A DNA stretch of 18,075 nucleotides from contig DATASA010000190.1 of the NCBI GenBank assembly GCA_036269435.1, positions 1 to 18,075 on the forward strand. Direction: 5' to 3'. A program made the translations under genes and the position numbers. Below, in pieces: positions 7,196 to 14,821 of the stretch (positions within the stretch are counted from its first letter, which is position 1; every line of letters starts with the position of its first letter). Under the pieces are notes generated by a model. It saw only the letters and a program-made list of their open reading frames with translations. It ran no database searches and was not told where the DNA came from. Origin of the DNA: CADCTB01 sp036269435 (GTDB lineage Bacteria > Actinomycetota > Acidimicrobiia > Acidimicrobiales > AC-14).

Positions 7196-8016
7196 CGGGT
7201 CGCGCCGTTCGACGACCGCCGCTGCGCGCGCTGCCGGCGGCGGACGGGGGCCCGGCTCAGCAGGGAGACCAGCGCCCGCAGGTAGTGGTAGGCCAGGCTC
7301 AGGTTCTGGGTCGACGGCGTCCCGGCGGCGCGGACCCGCATGGAGACCGGCACCTCGACGACGCGGTACCCGGCCTGGCAGGCCAGCAGCAGCGCTTCGA
7401 CCGTGTCGCCCAGGTACTCGTTCGGGTAGTTGGCGGCGTAGAACGCCAGCAGCGGCGCGGAGAAGGCCCGGAACCCCGACGACGTGTCGGTGAAGCGGCG
7501 CCCGGACAGCAGCCGCACGGCCAACCGCAGCACGCCCATGGCCCCACTCCGGAACCGGCCGACGGCGTACTCCGAGCCGGCCTCGGGGGCGTTGAAGCGG
7601 CTGCCGATGACCAGGTCGGCCCCCTCCTCCAGCGCGGCCAGCAGGGCCGGTACCTGGGCCGGGTCGTGCTGGCCGTCGGCGTCGAACTGGACGGCCCGTT
7701 CGTAGCCGTGGGCGACCGCGTAGCGGAACCCGGTCTGGAGGGCGCCGCCCACGCCCAGGTTGAACGGAAGCACGGCCACGGGGACGCCCTCGGCGCGGGC
7801 GACCTCCGCCGTCGCGTCGGTGGAGCCGTCGTCGACCACCAGCACGTCGAGGTCGGGGCAGGTCAGCGCCAGCTCCTGGAGCACCGCGCTGAGCGCCTCC
7901 TGCTCGTTGAGGGCCGGGAGGATGACCAGCGTGCGGGCGTATCGCCGGCGGCTGACCGGTTTGGGGGCGAGCGACGGGAGGGCCTGCTCCCGGACGAGAG
8001 ACTCAGGCCGCCCCAC
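7192..8016 (-). CDS. GT2 glycosyltransferase, polyprenyl-phosphate mannose synthase (DPM1)-like
   Basis: A 274-residue soluble family 2 glycosyltransferase. Motifs: LVILPALNEQEAL (30-42), VVDDGSTD (60-67), FNLGVGGALQTGF (about 85-97), QFDADGQHDP (110-119, the metal-binding DxD), IGSRF and FTDTSSGFRAF. This arrangement is that of dolichyl/polyprenyl-phosphate sugar synthases, which move a hexose from a nucleotide sugar to a polyprenyl phosphate on the inner membrane face. It has no membrane helix itself; the overlapping DUF2304 gene probably supplies the membrane partner. The GTG at 8014-8016 lacks a ribosome-binding site but has TATCAT 6 nt upstream, suggesting leaderless initiation inside the operon. 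The sugar cannot be told from sequence. Confidence 0.87.
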   Translation of the reverse strand: MGRPESLVREQALPSLAPKPVSRRRYARTLVILPALNEQEALSAVLQELALTCPDLDVLVVDDGSTDATAEVARAEGVPVAVLPFNLGVGGALQTGFRYAVAHGYERAVQFDADGQHDPAQVPALLAALEEGADLVIGSRFNAPEAGSEYAVGRFRSGAMGVLRLAVRLLSGRRFTDTSSGFRAFSAPLLAFYAANYPNEYLGDTVEALLLACQAGYRVVEVPVSMRVRAAGTPSTQNLSLAYHYLRALVSLLSRAPVRRRQRAQRRSSNGATR

Positions 8017-8022
8017 GGGCGG

Positions 8023-8028
8023 ATGATA
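8023..8028 (-). promoter_or_regulatory. Putative leaderless -10 box (TATCAT)
   Basis: On the minus strand TATCAT ends exactly 6 nt before the GTG of the DPM1-like gene, within the 21-bp gap after the preceding gene. It is the best match to a -10 box in the window and would define an internal promoter for the last three genes. No convincing -35 box is seen. Confidence 0.45.
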
Positions 8029-8037
8029 GGTCGTCAG

Positions 8038-9225
8038 CTACCGGGGCCGTTCGGTCCGCAGAAGGCTGAGGAAGAACGACGCGAACCCGGTCTGGGCGCC
8101 GACCATCATCAGGGTCATGGCCAGCAGCGCCGGCTTCATCGAGTTGATCGGCCCGAGGCCCTTGCGCAGCCAGTGGATCAGAATGGCGGCGTCAATCATG
8201 AACCCGACCACGAACAGGACGGCTCCCCCGAGCAGGCCCCGCTCGAGCGAGTAGTTGCGGTCGAACCAGTGCTGGAGCCGGTCGTCGCCCGGCGATCCCT
8301 CCGTCGGCAGCCACGTCCGGGCGAACACGCCGAACAGCATCGTCTGGTAGCCGAGGATCGCCGCCAGTGCGCACAGGACGCTGAAGTGGACGTCGAAGGC
8401 GTGGAAACCGAGGTTCAGCGGCCCCGGCAGGAGCAGGCCCTGCCCGAGCAGGCCGAACACCAGCATGGCCAGTCCCGGCCACACGAACAGCCAGTTCGGG
8501 CTCAGCAGCAGCATGAACCGCAGGTGGCGCCAGCCGTCCCGCATGGAGTGGAGCTTCGACTCGCCCTCGCGGGGGTGGTAGGTGATCGGCACCTCCGTGC
8601 CCCGCAGGCCCGCCTTCGCCGCGTTGATGACGATCTCCGAGGCCAGCTCCATTCCGGACGCCTGCAGGGCCATGCGCTCGTAGGCCTCGGCCGTGAAGGC
8701 CCGCATCCCGCTGTGGGCGTCGGAGCTGTCCACCTTGAACAGGCGGTTCAGCACGCCGGTCAGGACCGGGTTGCCGATGTAGCGATGCGACCAGGGCATC
8801 GCCCCGGGCAGGATCTTCCCGGCGAAGCGCGAGCCGAGGACGTAGTCGTACGTTCCGTCGCGCAGCGGCTCGATCAGCCGGTCGAGCTGGGTGAAGTCGT
8901 AGCTGCCGTCCGAGTCGCCCATGATGAGATAGCGGCCGCGCGCCTCGGCGAAGCCCTTGAGGTAGGCGTTGCCGTAGCCCCGCTGCGGCTGGCGGACGAC
9001 ACGGGCCCCGGCCCGGGTGGCGACCTCGACCGAGTCGTCGCTCGAGCCGTTGTCGCTGACCACGACCTCCCCCCGCAGCCCGGTGCGCCGAATGCCCTCC
9101 CATGCCTTTTCGATGCATACCCCCACCGACGCGGCTTCGTTGAGGCACGGCATGACCACCGAGATGTCCGGCGCCAGGTGGGAGGGCTCACGGGCGTCCA
9201 GGTCGACCGCTCCCGTCGCACTCAT
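8038..9225 (-). CDS. Membrane GT2 glycosyltransferase, DPM1-like with C-terminal membrane domain
   Basis: A 395-residue protein: a GT-A domain (about 20-235) followed by four predicted membrane helices (about 245-267, 281-303, 331-353, 365-389). Motifs include ISVVMPCLNEAASV (21-34), VVVSDNGSSDDS (54-65), GYGNAYLKGF (83-92), MGDSDGSYDF (102-111, DxD) and DAHSGMRAF. The architecture fits inner-membrane enzymes that charge polyprenyl phosphate with a sugar or act on a lipid-linked acceptor. ATG 9223-9225 has GGGAG about 9 nt upstream and overlaps the stop of an 11-codon upstream frame. The gap to the preceding GT4 gene is 44 bp. Confidence 0.85.
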   Translation of the reverse strand: MSATGAVDLDAREPSHLAPDISVVMPCLNEAASVGVCIEKAWEGIRRTGLRGEVVVSDNGSSDDSVEVATRAGARVVRQPQRGYGNAYLKGFAEARGRYLIMGDSDGSYDFTQLDRLIEPLRDGTYDYVLGSRFAGKILPGAMPWSHRYIGNPVLTGVLNRLFKVDSSDAHSGMRAFTAEAYERMALQASGMELASEIVINAAKAGLRGTEVPITYHPREGESKLHSMRDGWRHLRFMLLLSPNWLFVWPGLAMLVFGLLGQGLLLPGPLNLGFHAFDVHFSVLCALAAILGYQTMLFGVFARTWLPTEGSPGDDRLQHWFDRNYSLERGLLGGAVLFVVGFMIDAAILIHWLRKGLGPINSMKPALLAMTLMMVGAQTGFASFFLSLLRTERPR

Positions 9226-9257
9226 CGGCGCACGCTCCCGCGGAGGTGCTCACTCAT
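9222..9257 (-). CDS. Possible 11-residue upstream ORF
   Basis: ATG 9255-9257 opens a frame for MSEHLRGSVRR whose TGA overlaps the ATG of the membrane GT2 gene (ATGA). It would let ribosomes re-initiate on the GT2 gene. There is no ribosome-binding site ahead of it, so it may be chance. Confidence 0.2.
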   Translation of the reverse strand: MSEHLRGSVRR

Positions 9258-9269
9258 CGGGCGCTCAGC

Positions 9270-10658
9270 TTAGGCGCCACCGCCGTCGCGGCGGGTGACC
9301 ACCAGGCGGCGTACGCGGCCGGCGGCCTTGCGCACGGCGAGGCCGGGACCACCCTCCCGCAGATGGTCCATCACCGTCTGGATGTCGTAGCCCACGCCCC
9401 GCCACCGCTGGGTCACCTCGGCCAGATCCCGGCGCAGCCCGTCGGTCACCCCGCTGTCGAGGAGGTCCGGGGCCCGCCGGGGCGCCCGGCAGAAGGCGAC
9501 GAGTGGCGCCAGCACCTTCGGCCACGTCAGCTCGGCCGCGGCGGCCCCGGCGTTGGCCCCCAGATTGGCCCGCAGGTCGTCGTCGTCCAGCAGCGTGCCC
9601 AGGGCCGTCTCCAGCGCCTCGACATCGCCCGCAGGGACGGTCAGGCCCAGCCGGCGGGCCGCGATCATCTCGGCCAGGGCGTCGCCGCCCGTCGCCACCG
9701 TCGGCAGCGATGCCCACAGGTAGTCCAGGACGCGGGTGCGGAACGACATCGCCGTCTCGATGTGGTCGAGGTGGGTGCTCACCCCGACGTCGGCGTCGAG
9801 CAGGTAGTTCTGGCGGTCCTCGTAGTCGACCCATCCCTCGTTGAAGAAGGCGTGGGTGCCGGTCAGCCCGAGCCGGTCCGACAGCTCCCGGGCCGCCACC
9901 GCCATCCGCATCTCGGGGATGTCCGGGTTGGGGTGCTTGAGCCCGAGGAAGAACAAGCGGACGTCGGGTCGGTGGGACCGGAGGCGGTCGACGGCCCGCA
10001 GCAGGGTGAGGGGGTCGAACCAGTTGTAGATGCCGCCGCCCCACAGGATGACCTTGTCGTCGGGGCCGACGCCGGGGACCACGCCCTTGATCGCAGCCCG
10101 CGTGCGGACGGGGGGCTGCTCGGAGACCCCGAAGGGCACGACGGAGATCAGCGACCGCAGGGTCTCGTCCTCGTCGTAGGTCAGCGGGTTGACGCGCCCG
10201 AGGGCGGAAAGCTGGCCGAGCCAGAAGTCGCGCTGCTTCTCCGACGCGCAGAGGAAGAAGTCGCCCCGCAGGAGCTGCTCGTTCAGCACGGCGGTCGCCG
10301 ACTGGACGGCGAGCAGCCGGCCCCGGCGGCCGTCGTCGCGACCCTGCTCGAGCTGCTCGAGGTGGAGCGGGTCGTAGACGTCGGCGACGAGGACCTTGTC
10401 GGACTCGAGCAGGAACGGTCGGTTGTGGACGAGCCAGCCCTGGAAGACCAGGACGTCGCACCACCGCTCGACGTCGGCCAGGCCGTGGTCGTCGACCGCC
10501 TCCACCGGGAACGGGGCGTCGGGCAGGTCGGCCAGCGTGGTCGACACGAGCTGCACCTCGTGCTCGGCCGACAGCGCCCGGGCGATCTGCCAGGCCCGGA
10601 TCCCCGGCCCCGCCATCCTGGCGGTCAGCGTGTCCGGCGTGGCCACCACGATCTTCAT
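9270..10658 (-). CDS. GT4-type glycosyltransferase (GT-B fold)
   Basis: A 462-residue protein with two Rossmann-like halves. The N-terminus KIVVATPDTLTARMAGPGIR (2-21) is the acceptor-side fold; residues 203-222 (VILWGGGIYNWFDPLTLLRA) and RPDVRLFFLGLKHPNPD (230-246) begin the nucleotide-sugar half, with FFNEGWVDYEDRQNYLLDAD and HIETAMSFRTRVLDYLWASLP containing the conserved Glu/Arg-type donor site region of GT4 enzymes. It closely parallels the second half of the fusion gene two positions upstream, so the two are paralogues. The ATG lies 10 bp after the Wzm stop, with no strong ribosome-binding site, so coupling to Wzm translation is likely. Substrate unknown; probably cytoplasmic chain assembly. 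Confidence 0.85.
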   Translation of the reverse strand: MKIVVATPDTLTARMAGPGIRAWQIARALSAEHEVQLVSTTLADLPDAPFPVEAVDDHGLADVERWCDVLVFQGWLVHNRPFLLESDKVLVADVYDPLHLEQLEQGRDDGRRGRLLAVQSATAVLNEQLLRGDFFLCASEKQRDFWLGQLSALGRVNPLTYDEDETLRSLISVVPFGVSEQPPVRTRAAIKGVVPGVGPDDKVILWGGGIYNWFDPLTLLRAVDRLRSHRPDVRLFFLGLKHPNPDIPEMRMAVAARELSDRLGLTGTHAFFNEGWVDYEDRQNYLLDADVGVSTHLDHIETAMSFRTRVLDYLWASLPTVATGGDALAEMIAARRLGLTVPAGDVEALETALGTLLDDDDLRANLGANAGAAAAELTWPKVLAPLVAFCRAPRRAPDLLDSGVTDGLRRDLAEVTQRWRGVGYDIQTVMDHLREGGPGLAVRKAAGRVRRLVVTRRDGGGA

Positions 10659-10668
10659 CCGGTCGGGC

Positions 10669-11484
10669 CTAGAGCTCTTCGGCGAGCTTCGGCTCCAGGC
10701 GGGCGAAGACCACGACCCCGACGGCCAGCATCACGATCGAGGAGAGGGTGACGAACACGAGGTCCTGCCAGGCGGGAAAGCGGAGGTCGTAGAGGCAGGC
10801 CCGGTAGGCGTTCACGAAGCGCACCATCGGGTTGAGCTTGTAGAGCGTGAACAGGGCGGCGTGGTTCTTCAGGGCCTTCTGGACGACGCTCAGCGGGTAG
10901 ACGATCGGTGTGGCGTAGAACCAGATCTGCAGCACGATGCCGATGAAGTGCTGGACGTCGCGGAAGTAGACATTCACCACGCTGAGCACCAGCCCCAGCC
11001 CGAGCACGAAGGCGGTCTGGATCAGGACGAGCAGGAGCACGGCCGGGACCCAGCGCAGGACGATGTGCCCGGTGCAGAGCAGCACGACCGCAAGCACGGC
11101 CAGCTCCAGCAGGAACGACACCACCCAGGAGGCGACGTTCGACGCGACCAGCACCTCTCGCGGGAAGTAGACCTTCTTGATCAGGTTCGAGTTGCTGATG
11201 AGCGTGCCCATCCCGCCCGACATCCCGTTGTTGAGGAAGTTCCACGGGAGGAGCCCGCAGGTGAGGAACAGAGCGAAGACCTCGATGCCGCTCGGGTCGC
11301 CCCGGGGGTTTGGGACGCCGAGGAAGAACCGGAAGACGATGGTGAAGATCACCATCGTCGCCAGCGGGTTCAGCAGCGACCACGTCCAGCCGAGGACCGA
11401 CCGCTTGTACTTGCCCCGCAGCTCCCGCAGGGTGAGGTTGATGAAGAGCTCACGCGACTCGACCAGCTCGGCGACGGTCGTCAC
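10669..11484 (-). CDS. wzm: ABC-2 type polysaccharide export permease (Wzm-like)
   Basis: A 271-residue membrane protein with six predicted helices at about 39-56, 68-88, 113-135, 144-172, 179-197 and 242-261. RELRGKYKRSVLGWTWSLLN (21-40) is the amphipathic coupling region typical of Wzm/TagG permeases, and NSNLIKKVYFPREVLV (98-113), YFRDVQHF and IWFYATPIVYP complete the family pattern. It forms the channel half of the exporter whose ATPase lies at 14822-16048. GTG 11482-11484 is chosen because it gives the normal length and overlaps the preceding stop by 4 bp (GTGA); longer open sequence upstream is antisense-like material within the fusion gene. Confidence 0.93.
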   Translation of the reverse strand: MTTVAELVESRELFINLTLRELRGKYKRSVLGWTWSLLNPLATMVIFTIVFRFFLGVPNPRGDPSGIEVFALFLTCGLLPWNFLNNGMSGGMGTLISNSNLIKKVYFPREVLVASNVASWVVSFLLELAVLAVVLLCTGHIVLRWVPAVLLLVLIQTAFVLGLGLVLSVVNVYFRDVQHFIGIVLQIWFYATPIVYPLSVVQKALKNHAALFTLYKLNPMVRFVNAYRACLYDLRFPAWQDLVFVTLSSIVMLAVGVVVFARLEPKLAEEL

Positions 11485-13994
11485 TCGCGGGCCCGGCCCC
11501 TGGCCGCGGCGGCGTACCGGCCCAGGCGCTGCGACGCGCGCCGGGCCACTTCGACGGGCCCGCCGGCGCGGAAGTACTCGCGGGCGAGGGCCACGTCGTC
11601 GCGGAAGCTCGGCCGGCGGGTCACGGCCTCGGCCAGCTCGGCCATGTTCTCGGAGCCGACCGGCGAGGCCAGGTCGGCGGCGCGCCGGGGCGCCCGGCAG
11701 AACGCGATCAAAGGGCCCAGGACGCGGCTCCACGTGTGGTCGGGCACGATCTCGGCCAGCCGCTGGCGGCAGGCCGCGGCCGCGTCGTCGTCGTCGAGCA
11801 GCCGGAAGAGCGCCTCTTCCAGCGCCTCCACGTCGCCCGCCGGCACGGTGATCCCCAGCCCCCGGCTCTCGATGAGGTCGGCGAAGGTGTCGCCGCCCGT
11901 CGCCACGATCGGCAGCCCGGCCCACAGGTAGTCGAGGATGCGCGTGCGGAACGAGAAGGCGGTCTCCACGTGGTCCAGGTGGGTGCTGACCCCGATGTCC
12001 GCTTCGAGGAGGTAGTTCTGGCGGTCGTCGTAGGCGACCCAGCCCTCGTTGAAGAACACGTGCTTGTCGGTGAGCCCGAGGGCGTCCGACAGGCTGCGGG
12101 TGGCGACGGCCATGCGCATCTCGGGGACGTCGGGGTTGGGGTGCTTCAGGCCCAGGAAGAACAGGCGGACGTCGGGCCGCCGGGCGCGGAGGCGGTCCAC
12201 CGCGTGGAGCAGGGTCAGGGGATCGAACCAGTTGTAGATGCCGCCGCCCCACAGGATGACCTTGTCGTCCACGCCGATGCCCGGCAGCACCCCCTTCAAC
12301 GCGTTGCGGGTGTGCACTGGCGGCGTGTCGGAGACGCCGAAGGGAACGACGGAGATCAGCGCGTCCATGGTCTCGTCGGCGTCGTAGTTCTTCGGGTTCA
12401 GCCTGCCCACGGCCGACAGCTGCCCGAGCCAGAAGTCGCGCTGCTTGTCGGACGCGCACATGAAGAAGTCGCCCCGGGTGAGCTGGTCGTTGAGCGCCGT
12501 CGTGCAGTCGCTCACCGTCCGGGCCCGGCCCTCGGGGCCCTGGTCCTTGGCCTGTTCCAGTTGCTCGAGGTGGAACGGGTTGTAGATGTCGGCGATGAGG
12601 ATCTTGTTGCTGTCGACCAACCACCGGAACGTCGACAGGATCAGGCCCTGGAAGATGAACACGTCGCACCACCGCTCCAGCGCCCGCATCTCACCCAGGC
12701 CGACGGAGCGGCAGGAGAACTTCGGGTGGGTGATCGTGCACGTGCCCACGGTCACGAGCTCCACGTCGTGCTCGGCCGACAGCGCCTCGGCCATGGCCCA
12801 AGCCCGGATCGCGGGACCGGCCATGCGGTCGGACAACGTCTCGCCGGTGGCCACCACGATCTTGCGGCGGGTGCTGAAGGCGGCGTCGATGCCGAACGCC
12901 TCGACCAGGATGCGGTGGGCCGCCTCGTACCGGGGATGGGCGTAGGCCGGCTCCAGCGCCTGGCGGAACAGGGGCAGCAGCTCGGTGTCCGAGCGCCGGC
13001 GCTCGGCCTGCAGCCGCCGGCGGTCCTCGGTGAGCGAGGGCAGCGCTTCGACCAGCGCGTCGATGGCCAGGACGGGGGCGAGCGTCTCCCGGGAGACGGC
13101 CACGGACTCGTCCTCCCCGGCCGGAGGCGGCGAGGCGGCCAGGTCGAGCAGGCTGGGATCGGTGTCGCCCCGGGAGACGCCGCGACGCACCGCCAGCAGC
13201 AGCGCGGCCGGCAGGGCTTTGGCGAGCAGATCGTCGCCCAGGTTCTTGTACAGGCTGAACAGGGCGTTGCGCTCGAGCAGGTAGTGCTCGCGCCAGGCCC
13301 CGTAGCTCTTCATCGACGCGTGGTGGCGGTGGTAGGCGACCGACGTCGGCACGTACCGGACCCGCCACCCGAGCAGGTTCAGCCGCCAGCCCAGGTCCAC
13401 GTCCTCGTAGAACATGAAATACCGGTCGTCGAAGCCGTCGACGGCGCGGTAGACGTCGGCCCGGACGAACATGGCGGCACCGGTCGCGAACAGGACGTCG
13501 CGCGGCTTGTCCCACTCGCCCGTATCCGGCAGCTCGCACTCGCGCTTGTAGCCCATCCCGTACCAGGTGAGGGAGCCGTCGACGTAGTCGATCCGCTCGC
13601 CCTCCCAGTCGAGGACCTTGCTGGCCACCGCGGCGACGTTGGCCTCCCGGGTGAGCGCGTCGACCGCAGCCGAGATCCACCCCGCTCCGGGCCGGGCGTC
13701 GTTGTTGAGAAAGGCGAGGAACTCGCCGCGAGCGTGCGCTGCGCCGAGGTTGCAGCCGCCGGAGAAGCCGCCGTTGGTGTCGGACTCGACCACAGTCGCC
13801 CCCGGGACCGCCTCGCGGATCCTCGCCGCGCTCCCGTCGCCCGACGCGTTGTCGACGACCAGGAGCTCGAGCGCGTCGGCAGGCCAGTCCACGTCGGCGA
13901 AGGAACGCAGGCACGTGATCGTGTCGTCGGCGCCCCTGAAGTTCACGAGCACCACCGATACCAGCCCGGGCCGGATGGCCGGGGGTGTACTCAT
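11481..13994 (-). CDS. GT2-GT4 fusion glycosyltransferase
   Basis: An 837-residue bifunctional-looking protein. Residues 10-260 are a GT2 domain: VSVVLVNFRG (12-21), VVDNASGDG (46-54), NGGFSGGCNLG (74-84), FLNNDARPG (95-103, DxD-like) and FMFYEDVDLGWR (193-204), similar to rhamnosyltransferases. A ~115-residue, partly helical linker (about 262-376) follows. Residues 378-837 are a GT4 domain that begins KIVVATGETLSDRMAGPAIR, aligning with the very first residues of the stand-alone GT4 at 9270-10658 and continuing with VILWGGGIYNWFDPLTLL and LFFLGLKHPNPD. One polypeptide may add two successive sugars. ATG 13992-13994 has AGGGAG 5 nt upstream. It is first in the operon, with an 87-bp gap to a divergent methyltransferase gene. 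Confidence 0.88.
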   Translation of the reverse strand: MSTPPAIRPGLVSVVLVNFRGADDTITCLRSFADVDWPADALELLVVDNASGDGSAARIREAVPGATVVESDTNGGFSGGCNLGAAHARGEFLAFLNNDARPGAGWISAAVDALTREANVAAVASKVLDWEGERIDYVDGSLTWYGMGYKRECELPDTGEWDKPRDVLFATGAAMFVRADVYRAVDGFDDRYFMFYEDVDLGWRLNLLGWRVRYVPTSVAYHRHHASMKSYGAWREHYLLERNALFSLYKNLGDDLLAKALPAALLLAVRRGVSRGDTDPSLLDLAASPPPAGEDESVAVSRETLAPVLAIDALVEALPSLTEDRRRLQAERRRSDTELLPLFRQALEPAYAHPRYEAAHRILVEAFGIDAAFSTRRKIVVATGETLSDRMAGPAIRAWAMAEALSAEHDVELVTVGTCTITHPKFSCRSVGLGEMRALERWCDVFIFQGLILSTFRWLVDSNKILIADIYNPFHLEQLEQAKDQGPEGRARTVSDCTTALNDQLTRGDFFMCASDKQRDFWLGQLSAVGRLNPKNYDADETMDALISVVPFGVSDTPPVHTRNALKGVLPGIGVDDKVILWGGGIYNWFDPLTLLHAVDRLRARRPDVRLFFLGLKHPNPDVPEMRMAVATRSLSDALGLTDKHVFFNEGWVAYDDRQNYLLEADIGVSTHLDHVETAFSFRTRILDYLWAGLPIVATGGDTFADLIESRGLGITVPAGDVEALEEALFRLLDDDDAAAACRQRLAEIVPDHTWSRVLGPLIAFCRAPRRAADLASPVGSENMAELAEAVTRRPSFRDDVALAREYFRAGGPVEVARRASQRLGRYAAAARGRARE

Positions 13995-14033
13995 CGCATC
14001 TCCCTGATCCCTCGAATCCGCCCGGAGCGTTCG

Positions 14034-14048
14034 GCGAGCGGTGCTCGC
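14034..14048. promoter_or_regulatory. Inverted repeat in divergent promoter region
   Basis: GCGAGC-GGT-GCTCGC is a perfect 6-bp dyad in the middle of the 87-bp gap between the divergently transcribed fusion glycosyltransferase and methyltransferase genes. It is well placed for an operator controlling both, but no regulator gene is present in the window. Confidence 0.3.
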
Positions 14049-14068
14049 GTCGACAGGGTCCGGTGTCC

Positions 14069-14074
14069 TACCTT
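14069..14074 (+). promoter_or_regulatory. Putative leaderless -10 box (TACCTT)
   Basis: TACCTT fits TAnnnT and ends 7 nt before the ATG of the methyltransferase (14082), which has no Shine-Dalgarno sequence. No clear -35 box is seen. Confidence 0.4.
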
Positions 14075-14081
14075 GGCCGGC

Positions 14082-14819
14082 ATGCGCCCCAAGACCTTAG
14101 CGAGTCGAGCGTCTCGACTCACGACGGCCGTGCGGGCGTTGGCCCGGCCGGCGGAGCCCACGGTCAACCCGTTGGAGGAGTATTTCCGCACGAATCAGGG
14201 GCGGCTGCTCCACAAGTGGATGCACTACTTCGACATCTACGACCGCCATTTCCGGCCGTTCAGGGGAACCGACGTGACCCTGGTCGAGTTCGGCGTGTTC
14301 CACGGCGGTTCATTGCAGATGTGGAAGCACTACTTCGGTCCGCGGGCCCGCATCATCGGCGTCGACGTCAACCCGGCGTGCAAGCAGTTGGAAGAGGACC
14401 GGATCGAGATCGTCATCGGCGACCAGGAGGACCGGGCCTTCCTCGCCGGGCTGCGCGATCGGGTCGGCCCCGCGGACATCGTGATCGACGACGGTGGCCA
14501 CACCATGGCCCAGCAGATCGCCACCTTCGAGGAGATGTTCCAGGCCGTCCGCTACGGGGGCGTCTACCTGGTCGAGGACCTCCACACCAGCTACTGGGAG
14601 GAGTACGGCGGCGGCCTGCGGTCGCCCGGCTCCTTCATCGAGTACGCCAAGGACCTCGTCGACCAGCTCCACGGCTGGCACATCCGCCAGGACCCTCCGC
14701 CGGTGACCGACTACACGAGGCAGCTACGCGGCATGCACGTCTACGACAGCGTCATCGTGTTCGACAAGGAGGTCGTCCCCCCGCCGGACGTCCGCAAGAC
14801 GGGCCGCGAGTCGTTCTAG
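14082..14819 (+). CDS. Class I SAM-dependent methyltransferase (MycE/TylE-like)
   Basis: A 245-residue protein. After a basic 25-residue leader, NQGRLLHKWMHYFDIYDRHF (38-57) precedes the SAM fold: VEFGVFHGGSLQMW (68-81, motif I), IIGVDVNP (91-98, acidic residue for the SAM ribose), VIGDQED (111-117), DIVIDDGGHTMAQQ (132-145) and YLVEDLHTSYWEEYGGG (162-178). The DDGGH and VEDLHTSYW elements match metal-dependent sugar O-methyltransferases of the macrocin O-methyltransferase type and their many relatives in glycan loci, so O-methylation of a sugar is likely, but the acceptor is unknown. It is the only plus-strand gene in the glycan region and its stop lies 2 bp from the stop of wzt. ATG 14082 gives the usual length. 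Confidence 0.85.
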   Translation: MRPKTLASRASRLTTAVRALARPAEPTVNPLEEYFRTNQGRLLHKWMHYFDIYDRHFRPFRGTDVTLVEFGVFHGGSLQMWKHYFGPRARIIGVDVNPACKQLEEDRIEIVIGDQEDRAFLAGLRDRVGPADIVIDDGGHTMAQQIATFEEMFQAVRYGGVYLVEDLHTSYWEEYGGGLRSPGSFIEYAKDLVDQLHGWHIRQDPPPVTDYTRQLRGMHVYDSVIVFDKEVVPPPDVRKTGRESF

Positions 14820-14821
14820 GC

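Noticed and set aside
7285..10751. Two long plus-strand frames (7285-9273 and 9246-10751)
   Set aside because: Both lie antisense to well-recognised glycosyltransferases and have shadow-type composition with no domain motif.
11485..12672. N-terminal extension of Wzm
   Set aside because: It overlaps the fusion glycosyltransferase in another frame and is Arg/Pro-rich; the GTG at 11484 gives the normal permease length and a GTGA overlap.
9270..13994. Assembly duplication of the GT4 segment
   Set aside because: The two GT4 sequences differ throughout at both protein and DNA level while sharing motifs, so they are old paralogues rather than a duplicated read segment.
11736..14081. Very long plus-strand frame running into the 14082 methyltransferase
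   Set aside because: Only the part from ATG 14082 looks like a protein family; the upstream ~780 codons are antisense to the GT2-GT4 fusion, which has clear catalytic motifs.
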